DNA of 64,000 nt from an uncultured Lachnospiraceae bacterium (GTDB taxonomy: Bacteria > Bacillota > Clostridia > Lachnospirales > Lachnospiraceae), in assembly GCA_902493385.1 (NCBI GenBank), contig CABUPO010000008.1:69080-133079 (forward strand), read 5' to 3'. The position numbers and the translations under genes were made by a program. Under the pieces are notes generated by a model that was given only the letters and a program-made list of their open reading frames with translations, was not told the origin of the DNA and did no database searches. Position 1 is the first letter of the stretch; every line of letters begins with the position of its first letter. Positions 9,319 through 17,796 of the stretch are shown piece after piece.

Positions 9319-10191
9319 TTAATTGTCAACAACCGCAAATTCAAGCATACTGTCTTTGCAGATATTTAATAAAATATATGGATTAAAGCTTATTTCATCT
9401 TCTCCATAATATATTCCCAGATGCAAATGCACATCAAATTTACCTGATGTTCCTTCTTCGCCATATCCGGTGCTTCCCATTGTTCCGATTACACTCCCTG
9501 CTTTTATTTCCTTTCCCTCCTCAATTCCATCCGCATAGCTGTTAAGATGAGCGTAATAATAGTATGCGCCTGACGGACTTCTTATACCAAGCCTGTAACC
9601 TCCAAGCTCAAGCCAGCCTTTTTTTTCAACAACACCGTCAGTCATACTGATAACAGGAAAATATCCCTCTTCATTATTGCCTGACATTATATCTGTTCCT
9701 TCATGATGCCTGTCTCCGCCATATGTTCTTTTCTCTCCCCAGCTGTCTTCATAAGACACAAAAACATTATTTACATTATCCTTAGCAACCGGAAAATATT
9801 TTATATCATTCATTATGGCATAATACGCCGCATAACAGTCAGAAAAAATTTCTTTTGGCAGCAGTTTCCTGAATATCATAGGAGTTTTAGTATTATTATT
9901 CCCTGATTTCCAGCTTTCTACAAGCGTATCATATATATTGTCGTATACTGCTTTCTTAAGAACGTCCTGATTAACTCCAAGAAGCTCTTTTGCACCATTC
10001 TCCGATGTACTGTAATAATATAACAGCTTCTGCTCATACGAAGAAAGGCTTATTTTTCTAAACACGTCTGATGATACTACGTTAATATCCTCCACTGTAC
10101 ACAGCGCTTCCACATTTATAAATCCACTTATCATACATACAAAAAAGGCGCTTATAATCATTAAAATTAACGCTGGTTTTTCTCTGCCCAT
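9319..10191 (-). CDS. Membrane-anchored M23 family peptidase
   Basis: About 290 residues: a short N-terminal hydrophobic segment (about 8-28, uncleaved anchor or signal), a spacer of about 120 residues, and a C-terminal LytM/M23 domain. Metal ligands appear as HHEGTD (His and Asp) and DVHLHLG (HxH), so the Zn site is complete. M23 enzymes cut peptide cross-links in peptidoglycan; some sporulation proteins (SpoIIQ-like) use a degenerate form, but here the site looks active. The ATG at 10191 is preferred to a GTG three codons upstream because only it has a possible GGGTGA site. It lies 50 bases before lysA on the same strand. Confidence 0.82.
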   Translation of the reverse strand: MGREKPALILMIISAFFVCMISGFINVEALCTVEDINVVSSDVFRKISLSSYEQKLLYYYSTSENGAKELLGVNQDVLKKAVYDNIYDTLVESWKSGNNNTKTPMIFRKLLPKEIFSDCYAAYYAIMNDIKYFPVAKDNVNNVFVSYEDSWGEKRTYGGDRHHEGTDIMSGNNEEGYFPVISMTDGVVEKKGWLELGGYRLGIRSPSGAYYYYAHLNSYADGIEEGKEIKAGSVIGTMGSTGYGEEGTSGKFDVHLHLGIYYGEDEISFNPYILLNICKDSMLEFAVVDN

Positions 10192-10248
10192 TAAATTCAC
10201 CCATTAAAGTATATGCCGGTATATATATACTATTCCGGAAGGGCATTT

Positions 10249-10302
10249 TAAAAGGGGCTGTTCCAAAATAGATGGGCAATCATCTATTTTACAACAACCC
10301 CT
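10249..10302 (-). terminator. Rho-independent terminator of rny
   Basis: Read on the minus strand, AGGGG-TTGTT...AAAATAGATG pairs with CATCTATTTT...AACAGCCCCT around a small loop, and the 3' arm runs into TTTT. The stem is long (about 18-20 pairs with one interruption) and lies about 40 bases after the rny stop. Confidence 0.85.
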
Positions 10303-10340
10303 ATGTTCACTCATGGTAAATGAATAGTTTCCATGCAGAC

Positions 10341-11906
10341 CTATTTCGCGTAATCAGTTACTCTTGACTCTCTGATAACATTGACCTTAATCTGTCCAGG
10401 ATACTGCAGCTCGCTTTCAATCTGCTTTGCCATATCTCTAGCAAGAAGTACCATATCGTCATCGCTTATCTTCTCAGGAACAACCATTACACGTACTTCA
10501 CGGCCAGCCTGTATAGCAAATGACCTTTCAACTCCCTTAAAGCTGCCTGCTATATCCTCAAGCTGCTTTAATCTTGTTGTATATGTTTCAAGCGTCTCGC
10601 GTCTTGCTCCAGGTCTTGCTGCTGATATTGCGTCAGCCGCCTGGACAATACATGCAATAAGGCTCTCAGGCTCTACATCTCCATGATGCGCCTCAACTGC
10701 ATTAATAACAAGTGCAGATTCTTTATATTTCTTACACAAATCTACGCCAAGCTGTATATGTGAGCCCTCCATATCGTGGTCTACAGCTTTTCCTATATCA
10801 TGTAAAAGTCCGGCACGTTTTGCCATACGGACATCAACGCCAATCTCACCCGCAAGTATTCCTGACAAATGGGCAACTTCAATTGAATGCTTTAATGCAT
10901 TCTGTCCGAAGCTCGTCCTGAACTTCATTCTTCCAAGTAATTTTACCAGCTCAGGATGAATTCCATGTACTCCTACTTCAAGTGTAGCTGCTTCTCCCTC
11001 TTCACGAATAAGATTGTCAACCTCTTTCTTAGCTTTCTCAACCATCTCTTCAATCCTTGCCGGATGAATACGTCCGTCGACAATAAGCTTCTCAAGAGCT
11101 ATACGGGCAATCTCTCTTCTAATCGGGTCAAATCCTGATAATACAACTGCTTCAGGAGTATCGTCAATTATAAGCTCTACACCGGTCATAGTTTCAAGTG
11201 CGCGTATGTTACGTCCCTCTCTTCCGATAATTCTTCCCTTCATCTCATCACTGGGAAGCTGCACAACAGAAATTGTTGTCTCTGCAACATGGTCTGCCGC
11301 ACACCTTTGAATAGCGCTTACTACATAATCACGCGCTTTCTTTGTTGACTCTTCTTTAACTTTGCGGTCCATCTCTTTAATCATAACCGCAGTCTCATGT
11401 TTAACATCTTCCTCAACACTGTTAAGCAATACTTCTTTAGCCTGTTCGGATGTTAAGCCTGAAATCTTTTCAAGCTCTCTCAAATGACTTTCTCTAAGTT
11501 CCTCAGTCTCTTTCTTAAGCTTGTCTAACTCTGCTTCTTTGGCTGCAGCCTTCGCTTCTCTTTTTTCAAGAGCATCCATCTTTTTATCAACTGATTCTTC
11601 TTTTGATAAAACTCTTTTTTCATACTTCTGAATTTCTGCTCTATGCTCTTTGGTCTCTCTTTCAAGTTCATTTTTTTTCTTAAGAGCCTCTTCTTTTGCT
11701 TCAAGCATAGCTTCTCTTTTCTTAGTTTCCGCCGTCTTCAATGCATCATCTATAATCTCTCTTGCTCTATCCTCGGCGCTTCCTATCTTTGCTTCACTTA
11801 CTTTGATATGATAGGATATTGCCATCTTCCATGCAGCAAAAGCTATAATGACAAATAGCACAATTACAACTATACTGGCTATAACTATGAATTTAATATC
11901 TGGCAC
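10341..11906 (-). CDS. rny: Ribonuclease Y
   Basis: A 521-residue RNase Y with the family's full architecture: N-terminal membrane anchor (about 5-28), a long charged coiled coil (about 35-200), a KH domain with GRIIGREGRNIRALE, and an HD domain with the catalytic HDIGKAVDHD. It is the membrane-bound endoribonuclease that starts mRNA turnover in Firmicutes. The start codon is GTG with AGGAGG 7 bases upstream. A strong promoter lies at 11957-11985 and a terminator follows the gene, so it is a single-gene transcript. In related genomes rny usually follows recX; here a metal-resistance cassette lies between them. Confidence 0.95.
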   Translation of the reverse strand: MPDIKFIVIASIVVIVLFVIIAFAAWKMAISYHIKVSEAKIGSAEDRAREIIDDALKTAETKKREAMLEAKEEALKKKNELERETKEHRAEIQKYEKRVLSKEESVDKKMDALEKREAKAAAKEAELDKLKKETEELRESHLRELEKISGLTSEQAKEVLLNSVEEDVKHETAVMIKEMDRKVKEESTKKARDYVVSAIQRCAADHVAETTISVVQLPSDEMKGRIIGREGRNIRALETMTGVELIIDDTPEAVVLSGFDPIRREIARIALEKLIVDGRIHPARIEEMVEKAKKEVDNLIREEGEAATLEVGVHGIHPELVKLLGRMKFRTSFGQNALKHSIEVAHLSGILAGEIGVDVRMAKRAGLLHDIGKAVDHDMEGSHIQLGVDLCKKYKESALVINAVEAHHGDVEPESLIACIVQAADAISAARPGARRETLETYTTRLKQLEDIAGSFKGVERSFAIQAGREVRVMVVPEKISDDDMVLLARDMAKQIESELQYPGQIKVNVIRESRVTDYAK

Positions 11907-11956
11907 AGAAGCACCTCCTTTATTTAATTTTCATTGTACAAGCTTACAACGTTATA

Positions 11957-11985
11957 ATTTTATACTTTTTCATAAATTATGTCAA
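11957..11985 (-). promoter_or_regulatory. Sigma-A promoter of rny
   Basis: TTGACA (11980-11985 on the minus strand), a 17-base spacer and TAAAAT (11957-11962), about 50 bases before the GTG start. Confidence 0.75.
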
Positions 11986-12008
11986 GTATAGGTATTACTT
12001 TATTGTTG

Positions 12009-12209
12009 CTATTCACGGCAACAGTTCCGATAATCCTTATAACTGGCTGTCTTTTGTATTATCCGTTTATCCTGTTTCATCTGTCTGCATCCCATCATTT
12101 TAAAAATCAGCTTCACAAGCCTCCCTGCAAACACGATACCACCGATGCTGCTGATAATTCCGTATATAATCATTCCAATGATACTGATAATCTTTATTTT
12201 TTCCTCCAT
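12009..12209 (-). CDS. Small hypothetical membrane protein
   Basis: 66 residues, not recognised. The N-terminal ~38 residues are strongly hydrophobic (one or two membrane segments, rich in Ile and Gly), and the remainder is basic with two adjacent cysteines near the end. It starts inside the last codons of the P-type ATPase gene (16-base overlap), so it would be translated by coupling; no clear separate ribosome binding site is visible. The position suggests an accessory to the metal pump, but this is inference, and it could be a chance open frame. Confidence 0.4.
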   Translation of the reverse strand: MEEKIKIISIIGMIIYGIISSIGGIVFAGRLVKLIFKMMGCRQMKQDKRIIQKTASYKDYRNCCRE

Positions 12210-14071
12210 TTCAACAATAACGCCGAGTTTATAATTACAAGCACAGAGCCTGCATTGTGAACAAGCGCACCGACAACAGGATTTAAAATACCTGTCATAG
12301 CAAGCACGATTGCAAGAAAATTTAAGCCCATTGAAAAGCTCAAATTAAGCTTTATCGTAGTCATCATTCGTTTAGACAGCGCTATTAAATGCGGGAGTTC
12401 CTTTATTTCATCGTCCACCAACACAATATCCGCAGCGTCTACTGCAATATCGCTGCCAATTCCACCCATTGCAATACCAACCGTTGCTTTTTTCAAGGCG
12501 GGAGCGTCGTTAATACCATCGCCAATCATACAAACAGACTTATCGTTTCTTTGATATTTTTCAATAAGATTTAATTTATCCTCCGGCAGACAGTTTGCAT
12601 ATACCTCGCTTATATGAAGCTGTCTTGCAATATGGGTTGCAGAATTTTCATTATCTCCTGTCAAAAGTACGGGCCAAACGTCTCCGCTTTGCAAAGCGTT
12701 AATCATTGTACCGCTTTCTTTTCGGATAGTATCAGACAATACAAGATACCCGATAATCTCGTTCTCTGCGGCTATGTAGGTTATCGTGCTGCCGCCATTC
12801 AAAAATCCTTGAATTTCGGAAGTTGTCTGACAAACAAATTTTTGCTCATTCATCATATCCATATTGCCTGCAAGAATGCGCTTTCCATCTACAGCAGCGC
12901 ATACTCCCCGCCCAGGCTGCATTTCAAAATCTGTCGCTGTAAGAATGGAACTATTTGCGTTCTGCCTGTAACAATTCACAATCGCTTTTCCAAGCGGATG
13001 TTCTGAAAACTGCTCCGCAGCGGCGGCAAGGGAATAAATATCCTGCTCTGTATAATTGTCCGAAAGAGATTTTACTGCAATTACCTTTGGTGTTCCGTAG
13101 GTCAGCGTTCCCGTTTTATCAAAAGTAATTTTTGAAACCTTTGAAAGCCTTTCCAAAGCGTCTCCCTCACGCACAAGAAAACTATGCTTTGTGGCATTGC
13201 CAATTGCCGCCATAATTGCCGTAGGCGTAGCAAGCACCAAAGCGCAGGGACAGAACACAACAAGAATTGTAACCGCACGTATAATTTCTCCCGTTATCAC
13301 CCATGTAAGGGCGGCGGCGATCAGGGCGATTACCACAATCCAGGTTGCCCATCTGTCCGCCATACCAACAATCTTTGCTTTACCTGCGTCCGTTTGCTGC
13401 ACAAGACTAATCATTCGTTGAATAGAACTGTCCTCGCCAACCCTTGTCGCTTTCATCTCAAAAGCGCCAAAACGGTTCACTGTTCCGCTTGATACTTCAT
13501 CGCCAACGGTTTTATCGACAGGAACAGGCTCTCCCGTCATAACAGCCTGGTCAATTGAAGTCTGTCCCGAAGTGATAATACCGTCGACAGCTATTTCTTC
13601 ACCCGGCAGGACACGCAGAATATCCCCAATCTTTACTTCGCTTGAAGGGATAACGGCTTCTGTGCCGTCACGAACCACCCGCGCTGTCTGCGGCGTAAGC
13701 TTTACTAATTTTTCAATGCCTGCCCTTGCTTTTGCTACGGTTAAATCTTCAAGCAGAGCGCCGATTTGCATAATAAAGGCAACCTCACCCGCCGCAAAAT
13801 CTTCGCCAATGCAAACAGACGCAATCAGCGCAAGAGACACAAGCACATCCGCCTTAATATCAAACGCTGTAACAAGCCCGATAATCGCTTCCAAAACAAT
13901 CGGCACACCACATAAAATAATTGAAACCCAGGCAATGTTAAAAGGCAAAAAATCCAATATGCCTGTCAAACTTAAAAACAAAGCAACGCCCGAAATAACA
14001 AGGAGCGCTATATCCTTCTTTGCGCCACCTATTTCAAGCAAGCGTTCAATTTTTCCCATAAATGTTTTCAT
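12194..14071 (-). CDS. Heavy-metal-translocating P1B-type ATPase
   Basis: A 625-residue metal-exporting ATPase. The membrane CPC metal site is in FCPCALVLATPTA; the phosphorylation motif is DKTGTLTYG; the actuator TGEPVPVDK and hinge GDGINDAPA motifs are present. There is no N-terminal heavy-metal-associated domain: the protein starts about 20 residues before the first membrane helix. The last membrane segment contains HNAGSVLVIINSALLL, which does not match the classic Cu(I) or Zn(II)/Cd(II) signatures clearly. Two CsoR-type operators overlap its promoter, favouring Cu(I) or a related soft metal. Sequence style differs somewhat from the flanking core genes, consistent with an acquired cassette. 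Confidence 0.9.
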   Translation of the reverse strand: MKTFMGKIERLLEIGGAKKDIALLVISGVALFLSLTGILDFLPFNIAWVSIILCGVPIVLEAIIGLVTAFDIKADVLVSLALIASVCIGEDFAAGEVAFIMQIGALLEDLTVAKARAGIEKLVKLTPQTARVVRDGTEAVIPSSEVKIGDILRVLPGEEIAVDGIITSGQTSIDQAVMTGEPVPVDKTVGDEVSSGTVNRFGAFEMKATRVGEDSSIQRMISLVQQTDAGKAKIVGMADRWATWIVVIALIAAALTWVITGEIIRAVTILVVFCPCALVLATPTAIMAAIGNATKHSFLVREGDALERLSKVSKITFDKTGTLTYGTPKVIAVKSLSDNYTEQDIYSLAAAAEQFSEHPLGKAIVNCYRQNANSSILTATDFEMQPGRGVCAAVDGKRILAGNMDMMNEQKFVCQTTSEIQGFLNGGSTITYIAAENEIIGYLVLSDTIRKESGTMINALQSGDVWPVLLTGDNENSATHIARQLHISEVYANCLPEDKLNLIEKYQRNDKSVCMIGDGINDAPALKKATVGIAMGGIGSDIAVDAADIVLVDDEIKELPHLIALSKRMMTTIKLNLSFSMGLNFLAIVLAMTGILNPVVGALVHNAGSVLVIINSALLLKWRKK

Positions 14072-14087
14072 TAAAGCCCTCCATTCT

Positions 14088-14139
14088 ATACCTTATGGGG
14101 TATGGGTATATAATACCATAGGGGGTATAGGTATGTCAA
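14088..14139 (-). promoter_or_regulatory. P-type ATPase promoter with two CsoR-type operators
   Basis: Two 16-bp near-palindromes of the ATACC-N-GGGTAT type lie at 14088-14103 and 14113-14128. A minus-strand promoter TTGACA (14134-14139), 18-base spacer, TATTAT (14110-14115) has the second operator in its spacer, so a bound repressor would block RNA polymerase. G/C-tract palindromes of this kind are typical CsoR targets. Confidence 0.75.
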
Positions 14140-14148
14140 GAAGGCAAT

Positions 14149-14179
14149 AAAAAAGCAATCAAATCTGACTGCTTTTTTT
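14149..14179 (-). terminator. Terminator of csoR
   Basis: AAAAAAGCAGTCA pairs with TGATTGCTTTTTT (one mismatch) on the minus strand, ending in a T-run, 8 bases after the csoR stop. It separates csoR from the ATPase promoter. Confidence 0.8.
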
Positions 14180-14186
14180 AAATTCA

Positions 14187-14462
14187 TTATCCCATATTAG
14201 CGAATCTCTCTACCGCCTTAGTGAAATCCTCGATGGTTTTATCTGCGTCTCCGTGCTCTATGCCGTCTTTTACGCAATGCTTTATGTGTCCCTCAAGCAC
14301 TACCTGACCGCATTTATGCAATGCGGATTTAGCGGCATTAAGCTGAGATAGAACATCCTCACAGGGAACATCCTCATCAACCATTCTATCAATGGCTTGA
14401 ACTTGTCCAATTATCTTTTTTAATCTGCGATGCAGATTATCAGAATCCATACACTGTTTCAT
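14187..14462 (-). CDS. csoR: CsoR-family metal-sensing transcriptional repressor
   Basis: A 91-residue all-helical repressor of the CsoR/RcnR family. The spacing C34-x24-H59-x3-C63 matches the Cys-His-Cys Cu(I) site of CsoR, rather than the His-rich RcnR or two-Cys CstR patterns. Apo-CsoR binds G/C-tract palindromes and releases them on binding Cu(I). A matching palindrome lies in its own upstream region (14476-14491), implying autoregulation, and two more lie before the adjacent metal ATPase gene. It has its own terminator. Copper is the best guess for the inducer; the residue evidence cannot exclude a related soft metal. Confidence 0.88.
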   Translation of the reverse strand: MKQCMDSDNLHRRLKKIIGQVQAIDRMVDEDVPCEDVLSQLNAAKSALHKCGQVVLEGHIKHCVKDGIEHGDADKTIEDFTKAVERFANMG

Positions 14463-14475
14463 CTTTAACGCTCCT

Positions 14476-14491
14476 ATACTATTGGGGGTAT
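14476..14491 (-). promoter_or_regulatory. CsoR-type operator upstream of csoR
   Basis: ATACTATTGGGGGTAT, a 16-bp imperfect palindrome of the same type as the two sites before the ATPase gene, 14 bases before the csoR start. Confidence 0.65.
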
Positions 14492-14606
14492 ATGTATATT
14501 ATACTGGTTATTTTCAGAAAGTCAAGGTTTGCCGCTTGCTGCCGAACATCTTTCGTAGCAGCTTATAGTCCTTAACATCTTATTATTAAAAATGGCCTGC
14601 TCATGA

Positions 14607-14658
14607 AAACATTCCCGCAGAGCGGCATATACTCTCATCTATGCTGTCCTGCGGGAAT
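14607..14658 (-). terminator. Terminator of recX
   Basis: ATTCCCGCAG and CTGCGGGAAT form a perfect 10-bp stem with an inner GCATA/TATGC pairing, followed on the minus strand by GTTTT, about 30 bases after the recX stop. The remainder of 14492-14606 shows nothing recognisable. Confidence 0.7.
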
Positions 14659-14686
14659 AAAATTATTTCCTTATGAATGCACGGCT

Positions 14687-15166
14687 TTAATATGATATGC
14701 TGTCTGATAAAGAATCTGATATGTAGCTTTGCAGCCTTGCTGCAGAAAATCCCTGACGATATAAGGCGTCTGCTATCTTTTTTTGCGTCATATAATCAGC
14801 TTCTGTTATATCGCTAATCCCTCTTTTGCCAAGCTGCTTTTCTAATGCTTTATGAAAAGCCTCCGTATCATCGCACTCGTCCAGAGCGTCGTCAACAATA
14901 TCCTTATCGATTCCTTTTGACAAAAGCTCTCTGCGGATTCTTGAAATGCTTCGTCTGCTGCTGTAACATACTACATAGTATTCTGCATAACGCCTGTCAT
15001 TAATATATCTTTCGTTGATAAGAAATTCTGTAACCTTAAGAGCTATGTCTTCTGAAAATCCGTTTTGTATAAGCCGCATCTTCACTTCATAAGCGGTACG
15101 GTCATTGTGCCCGATAAGCACAAGAGCTTTATTAAGCGCCCGCTTATATTCTGAATCCGATTCCAA
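14687..15166 (-). CDS. recX: Regulatory protein RecX
   Basis: A 159-residue RecX with the usual triple repeats of three-helix units (for example ALVLIGHNDRTAYEVKMRL, then INERYINDRRYAEYYV, then the C-terminal QKKIADALYRQGFS). RecX binds inside the RecA filament and limits strand exchange and SOS signalling. The start codon is TTG, with GGAG 8 bases upstream. It lies 39 bases after recA on the same strand and is likely co-transcribed with it, so it would share the LexA-type control of recA. A terminator follows. Confidence 0.9.
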   Translation of the reverse strand: MESDSEYKRALNKALVLIGHNDRTAYEVKMRLIQNGFSEDIALKVTEFLINERYINDRRYAEYYVVCYSSRRSISRIRRELLSKGIDKDIVDDALDECDDTEAFHKALEKQLGKRGISDITEADYMTQKKIADALYRQGFSAARLQSYISDSLSDSISY

Positions 15167-15205
15167 ATTATCAGCTCCTAACTCATTGTAAAACTCTTAT
15201 AACTG

Positions 15206-16237
15206 CTATTGCTGCGGTTCTTCCTGCGCCTCTTCATCAACATCTTTGTCAGAATACAGCGCCCTTACTTTTCCTTCTACTTCTTCCATGATATCAGGAT
15301 GCGACGCAAGGAATATCTTTGCATTCTCACGGCCCTGCCCAATCTTATCGCCATTATAGGCAAACCATGCCCCGCTCTTATTAATAATGTTCTTCTTAAC
15401 TGCAAGGTCCAGTATATCTCCTTCTTTGGATATGCCTTTGCCAAACATAACGTCAAATTCAGCTTCTCCAAATGGAGGCGCAACCTTGTTCTTAACTACC
15501 TTTACTCTTGTTCTGTTACCTATAAATTCACCATTCTGCTTAAGCGTCTCTATTCTTCTGACATCCATTCTGACTGAAGAATAAAACTTAAGAGCACGTC
15601 CTCCTGTAGTTGTCTCAGGATTACCAAACATAACGCCAACCTTCTCACGAAGCTGGTTAATAAATATAACTACGCATCCCGACTTACTTACTACAGGCGT
15701 AAGCTTACGAAGCGCCTGAGACATGAGTCTTGCCTGAAGTCCCACATGCGAATCTCCCATCTCTCCGTCAATCTCTGCTCTTGGAACGAGCGCCGCTACA
15801 GAATCGACTACTATAACGTCAATCGCCCCTGACCTTACCATAGTCTCAGTAATCTCCAGCGCCTGCTCTCCGTTATCCGGCTGTGATATATACAGATTAT
15901 CAATATCAACTCCGATATTACCGGCATATACAGGGTCAAGCGCATGTTCGGCGTCAATAAAGCCTGCAATCCCTCCGCGCTTTTGTATCTCCGCAACTAC
16001 ATGAAGTGCAACTGTGGTCTTACCACTTGATTCCGGTCCGTATATCTCAACAATCCTGCCTCTGGGTACTCCGCCTACTCCTAAAGCTATATCAAGGCTC
16101 AAAGAACCTGTAGGTATAGCTTCCACATTAAGCACCGCGCCCTTATCCCCAAGTTTCATAACCGCACCTTTACCATACTGCTTCTCAATCTGTGAAAGTG
16201 CAGATTCAAGCGCTTTAAGCTTGTTGCTGTCAGCCAT
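15206..16237 (-). CDS. recA: Recombinase RecA
   Basis: A 343-residue RecA. Walker A is GPESSGKTT (about 66-74), Walker B is in IDVIVVDSVAAL, and loop L1/L2 regions (GDSHVGLQARLMSQALRKL and NPETTTGGRALKFY) are intact; the tail is acidic (DEEAQEEPQQ), as usual. It forms the ATP-dependent filament on single-stranded DNA for homologous recombination and for LexA self-cleavage in the SOS response. The start has AGGAGG just upstream. The promoter overlaps two LexA-like palindromes. recX follows on the same strand. Confidence 0.97.
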   Translation of the reverse strand: MADSNKLKALESALSQIEKQYGKGAVMKLGDKGAVLNVEAIPTGSLSLDIALGVGGVPRGRIVEIYGPESSGKTTVALHVVAEIQKRGGIAGFIDAEHALDPVYAGNIGVDIDNLYISQPDNGEQALEITETMVRSGAIDVIVVDSVAALVPRAEIDGEMGDSHVGLQARLMSQALRKLTPVVSKSGCVVIFINQLREKVGVMFGNPETTTGGRALKFYSSVRMDVRRIETLKQNGEFIGNRTRVKVVKNKVAPPFGEAEFDVMFGKGISKEGDILDLAVKKNIINKSGAWFAYNGDKIGQGRENAKIFLASHPDIMEEVEGKVRALYSDKDVDEEAQEEPQQ

Positions 16238-16255
16238 AATGTCTCCTCCTTAAGT

Positions 16256-16307
16256 CGAACGTACGTTTTATATTGTATATACTAATATAAAAACATATGT
16301 TTGTCAA
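16256..16307 (-). promoter_or_regulatory. recA promoter with two LexA-like boxes
   Basis: Minus-strand promoter TTGACA (16302-16307), 17-base spacer, TAGTAT (16279-16284). A palindrome AAACATATGTTT (16291-16302) fills the spacer, and CGAACGTACGTTT (16256-16268) lies just downstream of the likely start site. Both resemble the Gram-positive LexA box (CGAAC-N4-GTTCG), the second more closely. Confidence 0.75.
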
Positions 16308-16420
16308 GCAAATTAATTTTAAAAAATCTTTTGTTTTCTATGCTGTAAATATTATACATTCTGAAAGCCTATAAGTAAATATCCGTATTACACAATCTAC
16401 ACATGTATTGTTTGTCAATT

Positions 16421-16654
16421 TTATCTAAGCCTTTCCGTCTCAAAACGCGCTCTTGTTTCAAGATATTGTACAATCTGCACAAAAAGCTCCTCAGGATGGT
16501 CAGTGTCCGGCACAAGGTCAAATACAACCGCAATATTACCAAGCGTCCTTGCATCCAGTTCTTTTTTGTTGTCTTTAATAAGCATAAGCTTTTCCTGGAC
16601 AGTATCTGCGTCCAGAATCTTAATCAAAAGGCTGTCTGCCTCCTCATTTTCCAC
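16421..16654 (-). CDS. Small acidic hypothetical protein
   Basis: 77 residues from a GTG start that has AGGAGG 8 bases upstream; that site decides the start. Not recognised. It is predicted soluble, mostly helical and acidic, with VFDLVPDTDHPEELFVQIVQ in the middle and a basic, Arg-rich end (ETRARFETERLR). It begins 20 bases after the YeiH-type exporter gene and is almost certainly in the same transcript, so a role with that transporter is possible but unproven. Between its end and recA (about 180 bases) only the recA promoter region is seen. Confidence 0.65.
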   Translation of the reverse strand: MENEEADSLLIKILDADTVQEKLMLIKDNKKELDARTLGNIAVVFDLVPDTDHPEELFVQIVQYLETRARFETERLR

Positions 16655-16674
16655 AATACAATCCTCCTTTTTAT

Positions 16675-17694
16675 TTACCAAATTCCCATAACATGCTGCA
16701 TAATAAGGCTTACTGCCGTAATTCCAACCCAGCAGCATGCGCCCATAATAATCGGCTTTCCACCGGTTTTAATAAGCTTAATAATATTTGTGTTAAGTCC
16801 TATCGCCGCCATTGCAAGTACGATAAAAAACTTACTCAGCTCCTTTATCGGATTAAAAAATGATGGTGAAACCCCCAAATTAATCGCTACGGTAGTAATT
16901 ACTGATGCTGCTACAAAATATAATATGAAAAACGGAAATATTTTTTTCATACTAACCTTAGATGCATCTTTGCCTTTTTTTCTTGTGCGGATAAACGCCA
17001 GAACAAGCGTTATAGGTATGATTGCCAAAGTTCTCGTCAGCTTTACGGTCACGGCTTTATCAAGTGTGGCAGAGCCAAGATTCCACATATTATCCCATGT
17101 AGACGCGGCGGCTGTCACTGAAGATGTATCATTGACAGCGGTTCCGGCAAATATGCCAAAGGCCTCCCCTGAGCGTGTGTCAAAGCCTACGAGCTTCCCA
17201 AAATACGGAAAAACAATTGCAGCAAGAACATTAAAGAAAAATATAACCGATATAGCCTGTGCAACTTCCTCGTCATCAGCATCTATTACCGGCGCAGCAG
17301 CGGCAACGGCAGAGCCTCCGCATATAGATGAACCAACGCCTACAAGCGTCGATATTTTTGAAGGAATACGCATTGCCTTGTGCAGAACAAATGCAATAAC
17401 TAACGATATTGTAATCGTACATATAATAATAGGAAGAGACTGCGCGCCTGTTTTAAAAATAACATTCAGATTCATTCCAAAACCAAGAAGAACAACAGCC
17501 CATTGAAGTATTTTCTTTGATGTAAATTTAATACCAGTCTCAAAAGAAGTCTTGTCCTTTATAAATAAAGTAACGACCATTCCGGCAATAATTGCGATAA
17601 CCGCGCCGCCTATTATAGGAAACTGCTTTCCTAAAAACCACGACGGAACTGCAATAATAAGACACAGAATGATTCCTTTAATATAATTCTTCAT
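16675..17694 (-). CDS. YeiH family putative sulfate exporter (UPF0324)
   Basis: A 339-residue membrane protein with about ten hydrophobic segments, of the YeiH/UPF0324 family. Recognisable family stretches include VGVGSSICGGSAVAAAAPVI and AGTAVNDTSSVTAAASTW, with small-residue-rich discontinuous helices typical of transporters. The family is annotated as putative sulfate or organosulfonate exporters, largely by gene neighbourhood; the substrate here is not known. AAAGGG precedes the ATG. The small gene at 16421-16654 follows it directly. Confidence 0.85.
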   Translation of the reverse strand: MKNYIKGIILCLIIAVPSWFLGKQFPIIGGAVIAIIAGMVVTLFIKDKTSFETGIKFTSKKILQWAVVLLGFGMNLNVIFKTGAQSLPIIICTITISLVIAFVLHKAMRIPSKISTLVGVGSSICGGSAVAAAAPVIDADDEEVAQAISVIFFFNVLAAIVFPYFGKLVGFDTRSGEAFGIFAGTAVNDTSSVTAAASTWDNMWNLGSATLDKAVTVKLTRTLAIIPITLVLAFIRTRKKGKDASKVSMKKIFPFFILYFVAASVITTVAINLGVSPSFFNPIKELSKFFIVLAMAAIGLNTNIIKLIKTGGKPIIMGACCWVGITAVSLIMQHVMGIW

Positions 17695-17746
17695 ACTAAA
17701 TTACCCTTTCTTAAATCAATTAACCACAAAGAATTGTATATTAAAT

Positions 17747-17769
17747 GCGGTGTCCAGTCAAGACGCCGC
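17747..17769. terminator. GC-rich hairpin after the ABC ATPase gene
   Basis: GCGGTGTC and GACGCCGC pair (one G-T) around a 7-base loop between the end of the ABC ATPase gene and the YeiH gene. No strong T-run follows on the minus strand, so it would be a weak terminator. Confidence 0.4.
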
Positions 17770-17796
17770 CACACTTAAAAGCCATATAGAATTCAA

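Noticed and set aside
13572..14150. A 192-codon plus-strand frame opposite the start of the metal ATPase
   Set aside because: Antisense to a clear P-type ATPase, without a ribosome binding site, and running across the CsoR operators.
16403..17506. A long plus-strand open frame (367 codons) opposite the YeiH-type exporter gene
   Set aside because: It lies wholly antisense to recognisable genes, has no ribosome binding site and its translation looks like no protein family; it is the mirror of the exporter's codon bias.
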